A stretch of DNA of 51,964 bases, from the NCBI GenBank assembly GCA_003818605.1, contig RPQS01000025.1, positions 1-51,964 of the forward strand, given 5' to 3'. The stretch's first letter is position 1, and each line of letters starts with the position of its first letter. Shown one piece after another: positions 1 through 8,895 of the stretch. The stretch comes from Candidatus Zhuqueibacterota bacterium (GTDB lineage Bacteria > Electryoneota > RPQS01). The notes beneath the pieces were generated by a model, which was not told the DNA's origin, did no database searches, and saw only the letters and a program-made list of their open reading frames with translations. A program made the translations under genes and the position numbers.

Positions 1-658
1 ATTCATCCGGATGGCGCAGCGAAACGAAGGCGAAATCCATTTCGAAATCCGGGAAAGGCAGCGTCGCCGTCCAGCGAATGGTTTCCACCGCGGCGTCACG
101 TGCCCATTTCAATTGGTCGGTGAAAGCCTTGAGAGTGCGTAAGTCCGGCAAACGGTAAAAACCTCCGACGCGGACATTGACCGGATGAATCTCCCGCCCG
201 CCGACAATCGTCATTAGCTCATTGCCGATCTTCTTGAGCTTCAATCCGCGCTTAACTGCATCAGGATGATCTTTAGCTAATTGCAGCCCGTCTTCATAAC
301 CGAGAAAATCGGGAGCGTGCAGCATGTAAATATGCAGACCATGACTTTCGATCCACTCTCCGGCAAAGAGCAGCCGCCGCAGATCGCGAATGCCGCTATT
401 GACCCGTACGCCGAAGGCGGCTTCAATCGCTTGACAAGCGCTCATCTGATAAGCCACCGGACAGATTCCGCAGATGCGGGCCGTGATATCAGGCACTTCT
501 AAAAAATGCCGTTCGCGCAGGAACGCTTCAAAAAAACGCGGCGGCTCGAAAATGCGCATTTGCACGTCCACCACGCGGTCATCGCGCACCTTAACAGAAA
601 TCCCGCCTTCACCTTCCACGCGGGCCAGAAAATCCACTTTCACCGATTTACTTTTCAT
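1..658 (-). CDS. [NiFe] hydrogenase large (alpha) subunit, group 3b-like, truncated by window edge
   Basis: Not in ORF track because it runs off the window. Manual reverse translation from ATG at 658: [84 protein letters not shown]..., with the diagnostic RICGICP proximal Ni-binding motif. Starts overlapping the end of the small-subunit gene. Confidence 0.93.
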   Translation of the reverse strand, partial: MKSKSVKVDFLARVEGEGGISVKVRDDRVVDVQMRIFEPPRFFEAFLRERHFLEVPDITARICGICPVAYQMSACQAIEAAFGVRVNSGIRDLRRLLFAGEWIESHGLHIYMLHAPDFLGYEDGLQLAKDHPDAVKRGLKLKKIGNELMTIVGGREIHPVNVRVGGFYRLPDLRTLKAFTDQLKWARDAAVETIRWTATLPFPDFEMDFAFVSLRHPDE

Positions 659-1427
659 GGGATTCACTCTCCCGGCGGAACGGTTCGGCGCACGCGTTGA
701 AGCTGCGGAAGGCGCGCAGCAGCGCATCCTCTTTCATTCCCAATTGACGGAAACCGGCGGACAACGACGACGTGTTCGGAGTTTCCTTCGGACCGAAGCA
801 GCCGTAGCAGCCGCGATGGAACGACGGACACAACGCTCCGCAGCCCGCGTGCACGACCGGTCCTAAACACGGAATCCCTTTGGACACCATCACGCACGTT
901 ATACCCTTGAGTTTGCATTCGAGACACACACTGTGCGGCAGAATCTGCGGTTTGCGTCCGTTGAGAAAAGCGCTGAGGACTTCAATCAGGTGCGCTTTGC
1001 TGATCGGACAGCCGCGTAACTCGAAATCCACGAACACGTGATCGGAAATCGGCGTGGATTTCTTCAGCGTGTCAATATAATGCGGCGACGCGTAGACGAT
1101 GGAGAAGAATTCCTTGACGTCCTTAAAATTCCGTAACGCTTGAATACCGCCGGATGTGGCGCAGGCACCGATGGTAATCAGGACTTCCGATTCCCGGCGG
1201 ATGCGGTGAATGCGTTCCGCATCGTGCGGCGTGGTAATCGAACCTTCCACCAGCGACAGCGTGTACGGTCCTTTGACAACGGCGCGCGTGGCTTCGGGAA
1301 AATAAGCGATCTGCACGACGTCAGCTATCGCGAGCAGCTCATCTTCGCAATCCAGCAGACTCAATTGACATCCGTCGCACGAGGCGAATTTCCAAACGGC
1401 TACTTTGGGTTTGGGCTGCGTTTTCAT
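648..1427 (-). CDS. [NiFe] hydrogenase small (delta) subunit
   Basis: [32 protein letters not shown]..., CxGC Fe-S cluster motif and further Cys clusters; track ORF 648..1499 with internal ATG at 1427 preferred. Confidence 0.92.
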   Translation of the reverse strand: MKTQPKPKVAVWKFASCDGCQLSLLDCEDELLAIADVVQIAYFPEATRAVVKGPYTLSLVEGSITTPHDAERIHRIRRESEVLITIGACATSGGIQALRNFKDVKEFFSIVYASPHYIDTLKKSTPISDHVFVDFELRGCPISKAHLIEVLSAFLNGRKPQILPHSVCLECKLKGITCVMVSKGIPCLGPVVHAGCGALCPSFHRGCYGCFGPKETPNTSSLSAGFRQLGMKEDALLRAFRSFNACAEPFRRESESHEK

Positions 1428-1428
1428 A

Positions 1429-2265
1429 TCAGATTTCCCGCTTCCTGAGCCAGTCGCGGATCGAATCGTAAGAATACACCGGTCCATCCTTGCAGACAAA
1501 CGTCGGACCGAACTGGCAGTGGCCGCACAATCCGATGCCGCATTTCATGTTGCGCTCCATGGACAGATAAATGCGGGAATCGGCGACGCCGCGCTTCTGT
1601 AATTCCATGATCGCATAGCGCATCATAATCTCCGGCCCGCAGACCATGGCGATAGCCGTATGCGGATCGAAGGGAGCTTTCGAAATCAGGCGGGTCACCA
1701 CGCCCACGCTGCCTTTCCATCCCGTTGTGGCGCGATCCACCGTGATTCCGACTTCGACATCGAATCGCCCGCGCCATTGCTCCAGCTCGCGTTCGTAAAG
1801 CATATCCTGCGGTGTGCGGGTGCCATATAAGAGCGCCACCTGTCCATACTCTTCCCGATGCGACAGAATATGATAAAACGCGGGGCGAAGCGGAGCCAGT
1901 CCGATGCCGCCCGCCACCAGTACGACGTCGCAGCCGCGCGCCTGTGTGATCGGCCACGAACTGCCGAACGGGCCGCGAATGCCCAGCAGATCCCCTTTCT
2001 TCAATTTCCGCAAAGCTTCCGTGACGTGTCCGACGGCGCGCGTCGTATGCACCAGAGCTTGCGATTTGCCGGGATCTCCGCTGATGCTGATCGGCACTTC
2101 ACCAACGCCGAAAGCGTAGAGCATATTGAACTGCCCGGCGGCGAAGGCGAAATTGCTCTTTCCGCCCGCAGGCTCCAATTCCAGCGTGAACGTGTCGTGC
2201 GTCTCCTGCACCGTGCGTTTCACGCGGAAGGGTAAGGGAGTCATTTGCTCGCGAACACTGGCCAT
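1429..2265 (-). CDS. Hydrogenase gamma subunit, FAD/NAD(P)-binding oxidoreductase (sulfhydrogenase gamma-like)
   Basis: Ferredoxin-reductase-like FAD/NAD fold ([25 protein letters not shown]), C-terminal 2Fe-2S Cys motif [21 protein letters not shown]; within operon. Confidence 0.9.
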   Translation of the reverse strand: MASVREQMTPLPFRVKRTVQETHDTFTLELEPAGGKSNFAFAAGQFNMLYAFGVGEVPISISGDPGKSQALVHTTRAVGHVTEALRKLKKGDLLGIRGPFGSSWPITQARGCDVVLVAGGIGLAPLRPAFYHILSHREEYGQVALLYGTRTPQDMLYERELEQWRGRFDVEVGITVDRATTGWKGSVGVVTRLISKAPFDPHTAIAMVCGPEIMMRYAIMELQKRGVADSRIYLSMERNMKCGIGLCGHCQFGPTFVCKDGPVYSYDSIRDWLRKREI

Positions 2266-2270
2266 GATGA

Positions 2271-2741
2271 TCAGCCTTTTACCCGACGGGTTGAATATAA
2301 ATCCAAAAGCTGCATAACCACCGCTTCCATTCGATCCACCATAATGGGAACGAAACGGCGCAGCAGTTCACGATCCAATTCGTGATCGTTCTCGCATTTG
2401 GTACGAAGACATTTTGCATCCAGTGCAATTGCGAGCGTCATTTTAACCGCTCGGGCGTCGAAATGCCAGCGATACGGAGGGATCAGCCAGGACCATCCCA
2501 GCGTATCCCCATCGGTCAGCGTGGTCAAGGTAACCGCGCCGTGCCCGGGCAAATACGCGTCGAGAGCAACCATTCCTTTGCGGACCACGTAGAACACATC
2601 CGCTTCACCGTCTTCTCGAAAGATGATTTCGCCCTCATTAAAGCGTACGTTCTTGGCGCAACCCACGAGCAACTTCAAGTGCTCGGAACTCATCCCTTGG
2701 AACAATGGGTGTTCCGCCAACAACGGTTCAATCGTTTCCAT
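2271..2741 (-). CDS. Cyclic-nucleotide-binding-domain (Crp/Fnr-like) protein without DNA-binding domain, hydrogenase operon
   Basis: [58 protein letters not shown]... CNB beta-roll; 156 aa, no HTH; overlaps hydB-like gene by 14 bp. Confidence 0.82.
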   Translation of the reverse strand: METIEPLLAEHPLFQGMSSEHLKLLVGCAKNVRFNEGEIIFREDGEADVFYVVRKGMVALDAYLPGHGAVTLTTLTDGDTLGWSWLIPPYRWHFDARAVKMTLAIALDAKCLRTKCENDHELDRELLRRFVPIMVDRMEAVVMQLLDLYSTRRVKG

Positions 2742-3879
2742 CGGGAACCTCTTTGATTGTGACGCGGTGCTTAAGAGCCGTCGCTTCTTCCGTCAAGTCT
2801 ATGCCCGCCGGGCACCATGTGATGCAGCGCCCGCAGCCGACGCATCCCGGCGTGCCGAATTGATCCACCCACGTGCCCAATTTATGAGTCAGCCAGTGGC
2901 GGTATCTGGCGCGAACGGATGACCGGACGCTGCCGCCGTGAATATACGAGTAATCAAGGGTAAAGCACGAATCCCAACGTCGCACGCGCTGAGCGGTGGT
3001 GCCGCCGAGGTCGGTTCGATCTTCGACCGTGGCGCAGAAGCACGTGGGACACACCATGGTGCAGTTGGTGCAGCTCAAACAGCGCGCCGCCACGTCATCC
3101 CAGCGGGGATGTTCCACCGCCTCGTAGAGAATATCTCTCAGTCCGTTTGTATCCAGCTTTCGTACTTGACCGGATGCGGCCGCGCGTGTGACCTGTTCCA
3201 CCCATTTTATGTCTGAAGCGGCGGCTTCCTTATGGGGTATGGCAGCAAGAATCTCTCCGCCCTTGAGGGATCCTATTTCTACGACAAACCGGTGCCCGTG
3301 TTCATCTATCCGTTCGGTTAGGCACAGATCGAAATGCGAAGCCGCTCGCGGCCCGCTTCCCATGGAAGCGCAAAAGCAGGTGGCGGCACTGTCCAGGCAA
3401 TTCACGGCGATAATAAAAATATTTTTCCGCAATTCGCTGTACGTAGCATCGGCGTACGGTCCTTGCATCATCACACGGTCTTGGATGAGAATCGCCGCCA
3501 GTTCGCAGGCACGCACTCCAAGAAAGGCGTAGTGCGGCGGTTTCCCCGCTGTACCGGCGGGCTGCAAACCCGAGCGCACGCCTTCCCAAAGTACGGTCTG
3601 CGGAGGATGCAGAAAGCGTTTCCAAGACTGCGGGCCGCAATGATACCCGAAGAATGCCTGATCTCTGCGTTCCTGTAAACGATATCGGGCGGGCGATTGT
3701 TCATCCGCCCAACCCGCGGGCAAATCCTCTACCGTGGTGACTTCACCGTGCACGATAGAGCCGTCCACGACCGTTGGGCCAACCACCGTATAGCCGTATC
3801 GCTGAAGCTCCGTCAACAAGCTTGATAAAGCTTCTCTTTCCAGAACTAAAGGAACAGGCTGTGTCGTGGATTTCACCAT
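2728..3879 (-). CDS. Hydrogenase beta subunit, 4Fe-4S dicluster domain protein (sulfhydrogenase beta-like)
   Basis: 383 aa with ferredoxin-type Cys motifs CLSCTNCTMVCPTCFC and CVGCGRCITWCPAGID; first gene of operon. Confidence 0.88.
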   Translation of the reverse strand: MVKSTTQPVPLVLEREALSSLLTELQRYGYTVVGPTVVDGSIVHGEVTTVEDLPAGWADEQSPARYRLQERRDQAFFGYHCGPQSWKRFLHPPQTVLWEGVRSGLQPAGTAGKPPHYAFLGVRACELAAILIQDRVMMQGPYADATYSELRKNIFIIAVNCLDSAATCFCASMGSGPRAASHFDLCLTERIDEHGHRFVVEIGSLKGGEILAAIPHKEAAASDIKWVEQVTRAAASGQVRKLDTNGLRDILYEAVEHPRWDDVAARCLSCTNCTMVCPTCFCATVEDRTDLGGTTAQRVRRWDSCFTLDYSYIHGGSVRSSVRARYRHWLTHKLGTWVDQFGTPGCVGCGRCITWCPAGIDLTEEATALKHRVTIKEVPDGND

Positions 3880-3914
3880 GCTTAATCCTGAATCCTGCGA
3901 TGAAAATTTGTGAA

Positions 3915-3943
3915 AATATACGCTTTTTCCACCTTCTTGTCAA
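3915..3943 (-). promoter_or_regulatory. Putative sigma70-type promoter for hydrogenase operon
   Basis: Minus strand TTGACA - 17 nt (agaaggtggaaaaagcg) - TATATT, upstream of start at 3879. Confidence 0.75.
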
Positions 3944-3980
3944 GTATCTCCGGAGCGGAGTGTTCGCCGTCCGGGGTCGC

Positions 3981-4015
3981 AAAGAAAAGCGGCTTCGCAT
4001 GTTAGCGAAGCCGCT
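3981..4015 (-). terminator. Rho-independent terminator downstream of C25 peptidase gene
   Basis: Perfect 11-bp stem AGCGGCTTCGC-atgtta-GCGAAGCCGCT followed on minus strand by tttcttt. Confidence 0.8.
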
Positions 4016-4041
4016 GAAAATCCATGGCCGATAGATGATAT

Positions 4042-7000
4042 CTACCGTGCCGATGTCACAAGGTAGAACCGTTTCAAGTACGTGTCCGCCTCGTTCGTGA
4101 TAGTGCAGGTTGTTGCCGAAACGGTGGCGATAGGCGCTTCGATAAAGCTGGAGGGATCGTTGGATGCATACACATTGTAAGAAGTCGCGTTCGGAACCGC
4201 ACTCCAGCGGAGAATAACATCCGCACCCGAGACTTGGATGGAAAGATCCGTCACGGCATTCGGAACTCCCACAATCATGGTCACGGGAACCGTCACAACG
4301 GTTTCATCCGGATCATTCGACGTGATCGAGATCTGTCCGGTGTACGTGTCTGCGGCCAATCCGGTGGCGTCAAAGGTCACCGTTAGCGGTGTGGATCCCG
4401 ACGGATTTACCGTACCGCTGGTTGGCGACACTCGCAGCCACGGCTGAACCGCCGTAAAGCGGATTGCCAGATTCGACACGAGATATGCCGCATTGTATAC
4501 GACCTGCAGGCCGTCCGTTCCCGTAGCATTCTCGATGCCGATCGTTAGATTGTTCACCGTGCCCGAAACGCTCTGATATTGGAAGAAAATCTCGCCCGAA
4601 GAGTAGAGAATCGCTTCAAATGTGTACAGACCGGGGTAGGTTGTTCCGAAATGCGGTATGCTGTCCCACTGCACGATGAAGCGGCTGTTGGTGGCATCAT
4701 TATAATAATAAATGCCGGCACCGTTCTGCGGGCTTAAATCGTCCCAAAGTGGAGCCAACATGGCGTTCGGCAGCCGGCCGCTGGGGATTTCCCGATTGCC
4801 GTAATCGGTGGTGTCGCCGCTGAAATGGAGGATGCCGTTGGAACTGATTCGCGCCGCCGTATAGGTCGTGCCGTATAGGGGGAAGCCCCACGGCAGAGTT
4901 ACGCCAAAATGCTCGTCATCTCCGGTGGTATTCAGCCGCGTCCCGATTCCGGCAATTTCCACCCAATTGTATACCGGCCCGCCCGCTTCATTGCTGTCAT
5001 ACCAGCGATAGCCGAACGTATCCGGCCCGCCCTGATTGTCCAGCGTTCTCGATCCGTGCCTCGGATCCGCTTGATCTTTTGCCAAGATCAAATCAGGGTA
5101 CTCTTCCCGAATTGCCGCGAGCCGTGTGCTGTTCGTTGTAGCGGAGGCCGAGAAAATCAAATCCGCCTGTCCGATGTTGTCAAGAGCAAGTGTACGGGTT
5201 GTGGAAGCCTCCGGATCAAGGCCGACTTCAAACAACGCCGGATTAACGCTGATGTCCGGGTAAGGTATCGGGGCAATGGGCGGGAAGATGATGTAGTCCA
5301 GCCACGCGCAGTCGCTGCCGCTGCTGAGCGATCCGTCCTTCAGATAGCGCCAGAGGAAAGTATGATTTCCTGCCGTTACCGCGAATGCGGCTTGCGTCCA
5401 CGCAACGGTGCCCGACCATTGTGCCTGCTGTGCTCCGTCAATATAGAACCGCAGATAGTCGTAGCCGGATTCGGAAGAAACCTTGTAGTAAAACCGGATT
5501 GTATCTGCCGCTAAAATGGTAACCGTGACCGATAGATCGCTCGTGTCGCTGTGTGTGATGGTGCCGGATTTCGCGCAATAAACGCCTTCCTGCGGATCGG
5601 TGGAAGTGATGGTCCACGGGAGATTCCCGCCCGGTGTCCACGGGAAGCGCGTGAAGTTCCCTGTTTCGAAATCCTCCAACACCAAGCCGATAGCCAGCGA
5701 AAACGATCCGGTAGTCGCGTAGTTCGTACCGGTCATATCTACATGGAAAGGCGCGGCGTGTCCGATAGGAGCTTCAGTATCAATTGTAACGGCAAACGTC
5801 ACAACGTCCGTCGCGCCGGCAGCCAACGATGCCAAACTGCCGCTGTTGTCCGTGATGACAACATAGGGATCGGCGGAGGATAACAGCGCTGCGAGATTCA
5901 CGACCAGAGCGGAGCCATTGTTGGTCAAATTGACGTCCAGTGTCGCGCTTTCTCCGGGATCAAGCCGCCCATTGTTGTTTCCGGACGGATCGTGCACGGT
6001 GACCGTTCCCACGGTAATTTCTGGGGCATGGGCGGTAATATTGAATCCGTCCGTCCATTCGTTGCTCGCGTTATCGGTTGCCGTGACGACAACGGCGATC
6101 ACGTGTCCGTCGGGGACGTTGGTGGCTACAACCGCTTCGAAGCCGTTGGTGATAGTTGCGCTCTGTCCGGAGAGAATCGTACCGTAGCTTTCCGTTGCAT
6201 CGGTAAATGTCAGGTATGGATCCACTGTGGAAAGAGTCACGTTCACTCCGGCGGCGGATACCGTGCCGACATTTTCTTCCGTAAGAGTCAGGTCAAGGGT
6301 CTCACCGAAGTCGGCCAGCCCGTTGCCGTTGCCGCCCGCCGCATCATTAATGACTTCTGCGGACGTGACAACATACGGGCCGGAATTGGGGATGACCTGA
6401 ATCGAATCAATCACCGGAATGCGGCCTTGGCGCGTGATAACGATATGCGCGTAGCCAGGCGCGGTGATGGCGGCATAATTCAGTGTCAGCGAACCGCTCG
6501 TTCCCACTAAACCCGCGGCCAGCAGTTGACCGCCCGAACTGAAACCGACGTATGAATACGGATTCGCCGTAACCGTGAACGAGGTTTGTCCGATGAAAAT
6601 CGGATCCGGATAGCTGACGGTATTGGCCGTGGGAACTCCCAGATACGTCGTTAAAGAGGGATCGCCCATCAGCGAATAAATTTCCCAATAATAGTTTATG
6701 CGGCTGCTGTTCCCTTCCACGACGGCGATGTTGCCCGCCATAATGAAGCCGTATTGCGTCGTGTACCAATTCGGGAACGTTTCGCTGTGATCGTGGAACA
6801 TTCCATCGTATGCGCCGCGATGAGCTGCATCATACACCGGATTGACCGCCACGGCTTTGGCTCCCACGCCCCACCAATAGTCTTCATCCCAATACGAGTT
6901 GTTCGTTCCGCCGATGTAGCCGATGGCGCCTTTGTTTTCGGCTCGCAGTAGAGCTTCGGCGAAGCAGTTCGCCACGTCGAACTTGCTTGTCAGGCAGCAA

Positions 7001-8481
7001 TTCCCGACCATCGTGCCATATTTGTGCGCGTTGGTCATATTGGCCACATCCGATACCGAGAACGAAGGATCCGCCCAGCCGCTCGAACTGCCGTGCGCCG
7101 TATAATTCATATAGCCCCGGCCCTCGCTGGCATTCGCCAGAACCAGTGCATCCGAACTTCCCGATTCGGGATAGAGATACGTATTGGATGTCAGGCCGTG
7201 CGCCGTGTTGAAGTAATACGTCGTGCCGTAGTTGATCTGCCCGTTGCCGTAGGTCGGAGCGTTATCCGCATCCACACCGGCAATCATCACGCAGCGTCCC
7301 AGATAGCTGGGATCGGGCATTTCATAGCGTTCGTATTCCAGCGTCTTGTCAATCTGCGGCTGCAGTTCGTCCGTTGTGCGTGCCGAAAACCGACCGAAAT
7401 AAATTTCCGGCATGTAATCCGATCCGGCCAGCCGCACATAAGTCAAATCCGTATAGTGGCTGGAGACGCCGCTCCAGACCGGAATCTGAGCGGTATCGCC
7501 CACAAACAGCACAAAGCTCGGAGCCGGGTCTTCGGTTGTGCCCGCATCGTATAAGCCCTGCAAATATGCTTTAATCGAAGTTGCCGTGGAACCCACGGCG
7601 GGTTCGCCCTTATAGGCAACGATGACGTTGTAGCCCTGTTTTCTCTTCCAGTCTACGAACGGCGCGAGCTGCGCGGCAAACATCGAATGAGAGATAATCA
7701 CGTACTTGATCGGATAGCGCGTCAGGTCTTCATCAAGCGAAGAATCGCGCCGGTAGTTCAGTACGGATTGACTATAGATGGATTCGAAGTAGGGTGAATA
7801 CGTTTTTGTGTGCATGTCCCGCGTGGCAATGTAATCACCGCCGTTGAAATGCACGGCGATTTCGATATTGTTATACACAGCCAGAGTCTTTTGCTCGGGA
7901 TTGTACTTCACCGGTTCCACGGTAATCACAAACAAACGCAGACCGCGCATGATTCCCAATTCTTCCGCCGTCACGAGCGGATGGTCATCATAGGAGTTGC
8001 GCGAGTACGCGGTCGCTTTGTATTCGAATGGTACGTCTTCCGGTCTCTGGCTTTTCGACAGCGACGGCTGCGCCGGCATTAACGGATACTCAATCGAGTG
8101 ATCGGTTAATTTGATTTCGCTGCGATCAAACCGGGCGGCTTCCACGATAACCTCCGCACCCAGCGGTACGGCAATGATGCGCCGCTCGAGTGGCAAGGCC
8201 GGTTCGCCGATCCGATTGCTATACGCAAAACCGGGCACGCTGATCCGGCTGAAGGTGCCCATGCGGGTTTGCACGTTAAAACTTTCCAAACCGCTGAACC
8301 GGAACGACAAATCAATTCCGTCCTCGCGGTTGCTGACCAGCTTGAATCCTTCATCCACCGCTGCTGACCGGGTCATTCCATCAAGCGAGACCCACTTGGC
8401 ATCCGAAGCGGCTTGAACCATCGAAAGATTCAGTCCGGTCACGAAGCAGGTTAATAATACCAAGCGCAAAAAAGTTTTCAT
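4042..8481 (-). CDS. Secreted gingipain-like C25 family cysteine peptidase with multi-domain C-terminus (Ig-like repeats, nidogen-like domain, FnIII-like terminus)
   Basis: Start at 8481 with upstream GGAGG and signal peptide MKTFLRLVLLTCFVTGLNLSMVQA; C25 motifs FVLFVGDTAQIP, catalytic His in NYTAHGSSSGW and Cys in MVGNCCLTSKF; C-terminal Ig-like, 190-aa nidogen-like and FnIII-like modules. Track ORF start 8547 is upstream of the likely start. Confidence 0.9.
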   Translation of the reverse strand: MKTFLRLVLLTCFVTGLNLSMVQAASDAKWVSLDGMTRSAAVDEGFKLVSNREDGIDLSFRFSGLESFNVQTRMGTFSRISVPGFAYSNRIGEPALPLERRIIAVPLGAEVIVEAARFDRSEIKLTDHSIEYPLMPAQPSLSKSQRPEDVPFEYKATAYSRNSYDDHPLVTAEELGIMRGLRLFVITVEPVKYNPEQKTLAVYNNIEIAVHFNGGDYIATRDMHTKTYSPYFESIYSQSVLNYRRDSSLDEDLTRYPIKYVIISHSMFAAQLAPFVDWKRKQGYNVIVAYKGEPAVGSTATSIKAYLQGLYDAGTTEDPAPSFVLFVGDTAQIPVWSGVSSHYTDLTYVRLAGSDYMPEIYFGRFSARTTDELQPQIDKTLEYERYEMPDPSYLGRCVMIAGVDADNAPTYGNGQINYGTTYYFNTAHGLTSNTYLYPESGSSDALVLANASEGRGYMNYTAHGSSSGWADPSFSVSDVANMTNAHKYGTMVGNCCLTSKFDVANCFAEALLRAENKGAIGYIGGTNNSYWDEDYWWGVGAKAVAVNPVYDAAHRGAYDGMFHDHSETFPNWYTTQYGFIMAGNIAVVEGNSSRINYYWEIYSLMGDPSLTTYLGVPTANTVSYPDPIFIGQTSFTVTANPYSYVGFSSGGQLLAAGLVGTSGSLTLNYAAITAPGYAHIVITRQGRIPVIDSIQVIPNSGPYVVTSAEVINDAAGGNGNGLADFGETLDLTLTEENVGTVSAAGVNVTLSTVDPYLTFTDATESYGTILSGQSATITNGFEAVVATNVPDGHVIAVVVTATDNASNEWTDGFNITAHAPEITVGTVTVHDPSGNNNGRLDPGESATLDVNLTNNGSALVVNLAALLSSADPYVVITDNSGSLASLAAGATDVVTFAVTIDTEAPIGHAAPFHVDMTGTNYATTGSFSLAIGLVLEDFETGNFTRFPWTPGGNLPWTITSTDPQEGVYCAKSGTITHSDTSDLSVTVTILAADTIRFYYKVSSESGYDYLRFYIDGAQQAQWSGTVAWTQAAFAVTAGNHTFLWRYLKDGSLSSGSDCAWLDYIIFPPIAPIPYPDISVNPALFEVGLDPEASTTRTLALDNIGQADLIFSASATTNSTRLAAIREEYPDLILAKDQADPRHGSRTLDNQGGPDTFGYRWYDSNEAGGPVYNWVEIAGIGTRLNTTGDDEHFGVTLPWGFPLYGTTYTAARISSNGILHFSGDTTDYGNREIPSGRLPNAMLAPLWDDLSPQNGAGIYYYNDATNSRFIVQWDSIPHFGTTYPGLYTFEAILYSSGEIFFQYQSVSGTVNNLTIGIENATGTDGLQVVYNAAYLVSNLAIRFTAVQPWLRVSPTSGTVNPSGSTPLTVTFDATGLAADTYTGQISITSNDPDETVVTVPVTMIVGVPNAVTDLSIQVSGADVILRWSAVPNATSYNVYASNDPSSFIEAPIATVSATTCTITNEADTYLKRFYLVTSAR

Positions 8482-8588
8482 CCGACATTCCTCCGCGAAA
8501 ATACATATGTCTTCGGTCATCGCTTGAAGCAAATCCTGACTTTTCAAACCATGCGACTTCCGCCTGTCATCGCCATGTTATTAAAGAT

Positions 8589-8617
8589 ATTCTACGAACA
8601 AATCCGCCGAATAGCAA
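8589..8617 (-). promoter_or_regulatory. Putative sigma70-type promoter for C25 peptidase gene
   Basis: Minus strand TTGCTA - 17 nt - TAGAAT, about 110 bp upstream of start. Confidence 0.5.
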
Positions 8618-8895
8618 GAACTAATCGTCCGGTATGGGAAAATTGTATCAAAAACTGTCCAATCCCTGTCTGTCCCTATTCATTCGCCTTTTTAACCATT
8701 CTGCTCAGTATCAAACCACTTGTATTTAGGGAAATTCGCCGATTGGCACTCCCGAAAAATCGAGCAACTCTGACCCTTCGAGACAGAAAGTCGGAACTGA
8801 GTATAAAATTGGGCTGGTTGGAAAAAGACTGGTAAAATCGCCGTTTTCATATTATATTTCAGTGACACGCGTGATTGTGTTATGCGAGGAAAAAC

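Noticed and set aside
1424-1957. 177-aa minus ORF overlapping the hydrogenase gamma gene in another frame
   Set aside because: Out-of-frame overlap with a well-supported FAD/NAD oxidoreductase; low-complexity Arg-rich translation.
4909-5514. 201-aa plus-strand ORF inside the C25 peptidase gene
   Set aside because: Antisense to the nidogen-like/Ig region whose minus-strand reading is conserved with other proteins; no motif or start-site support.
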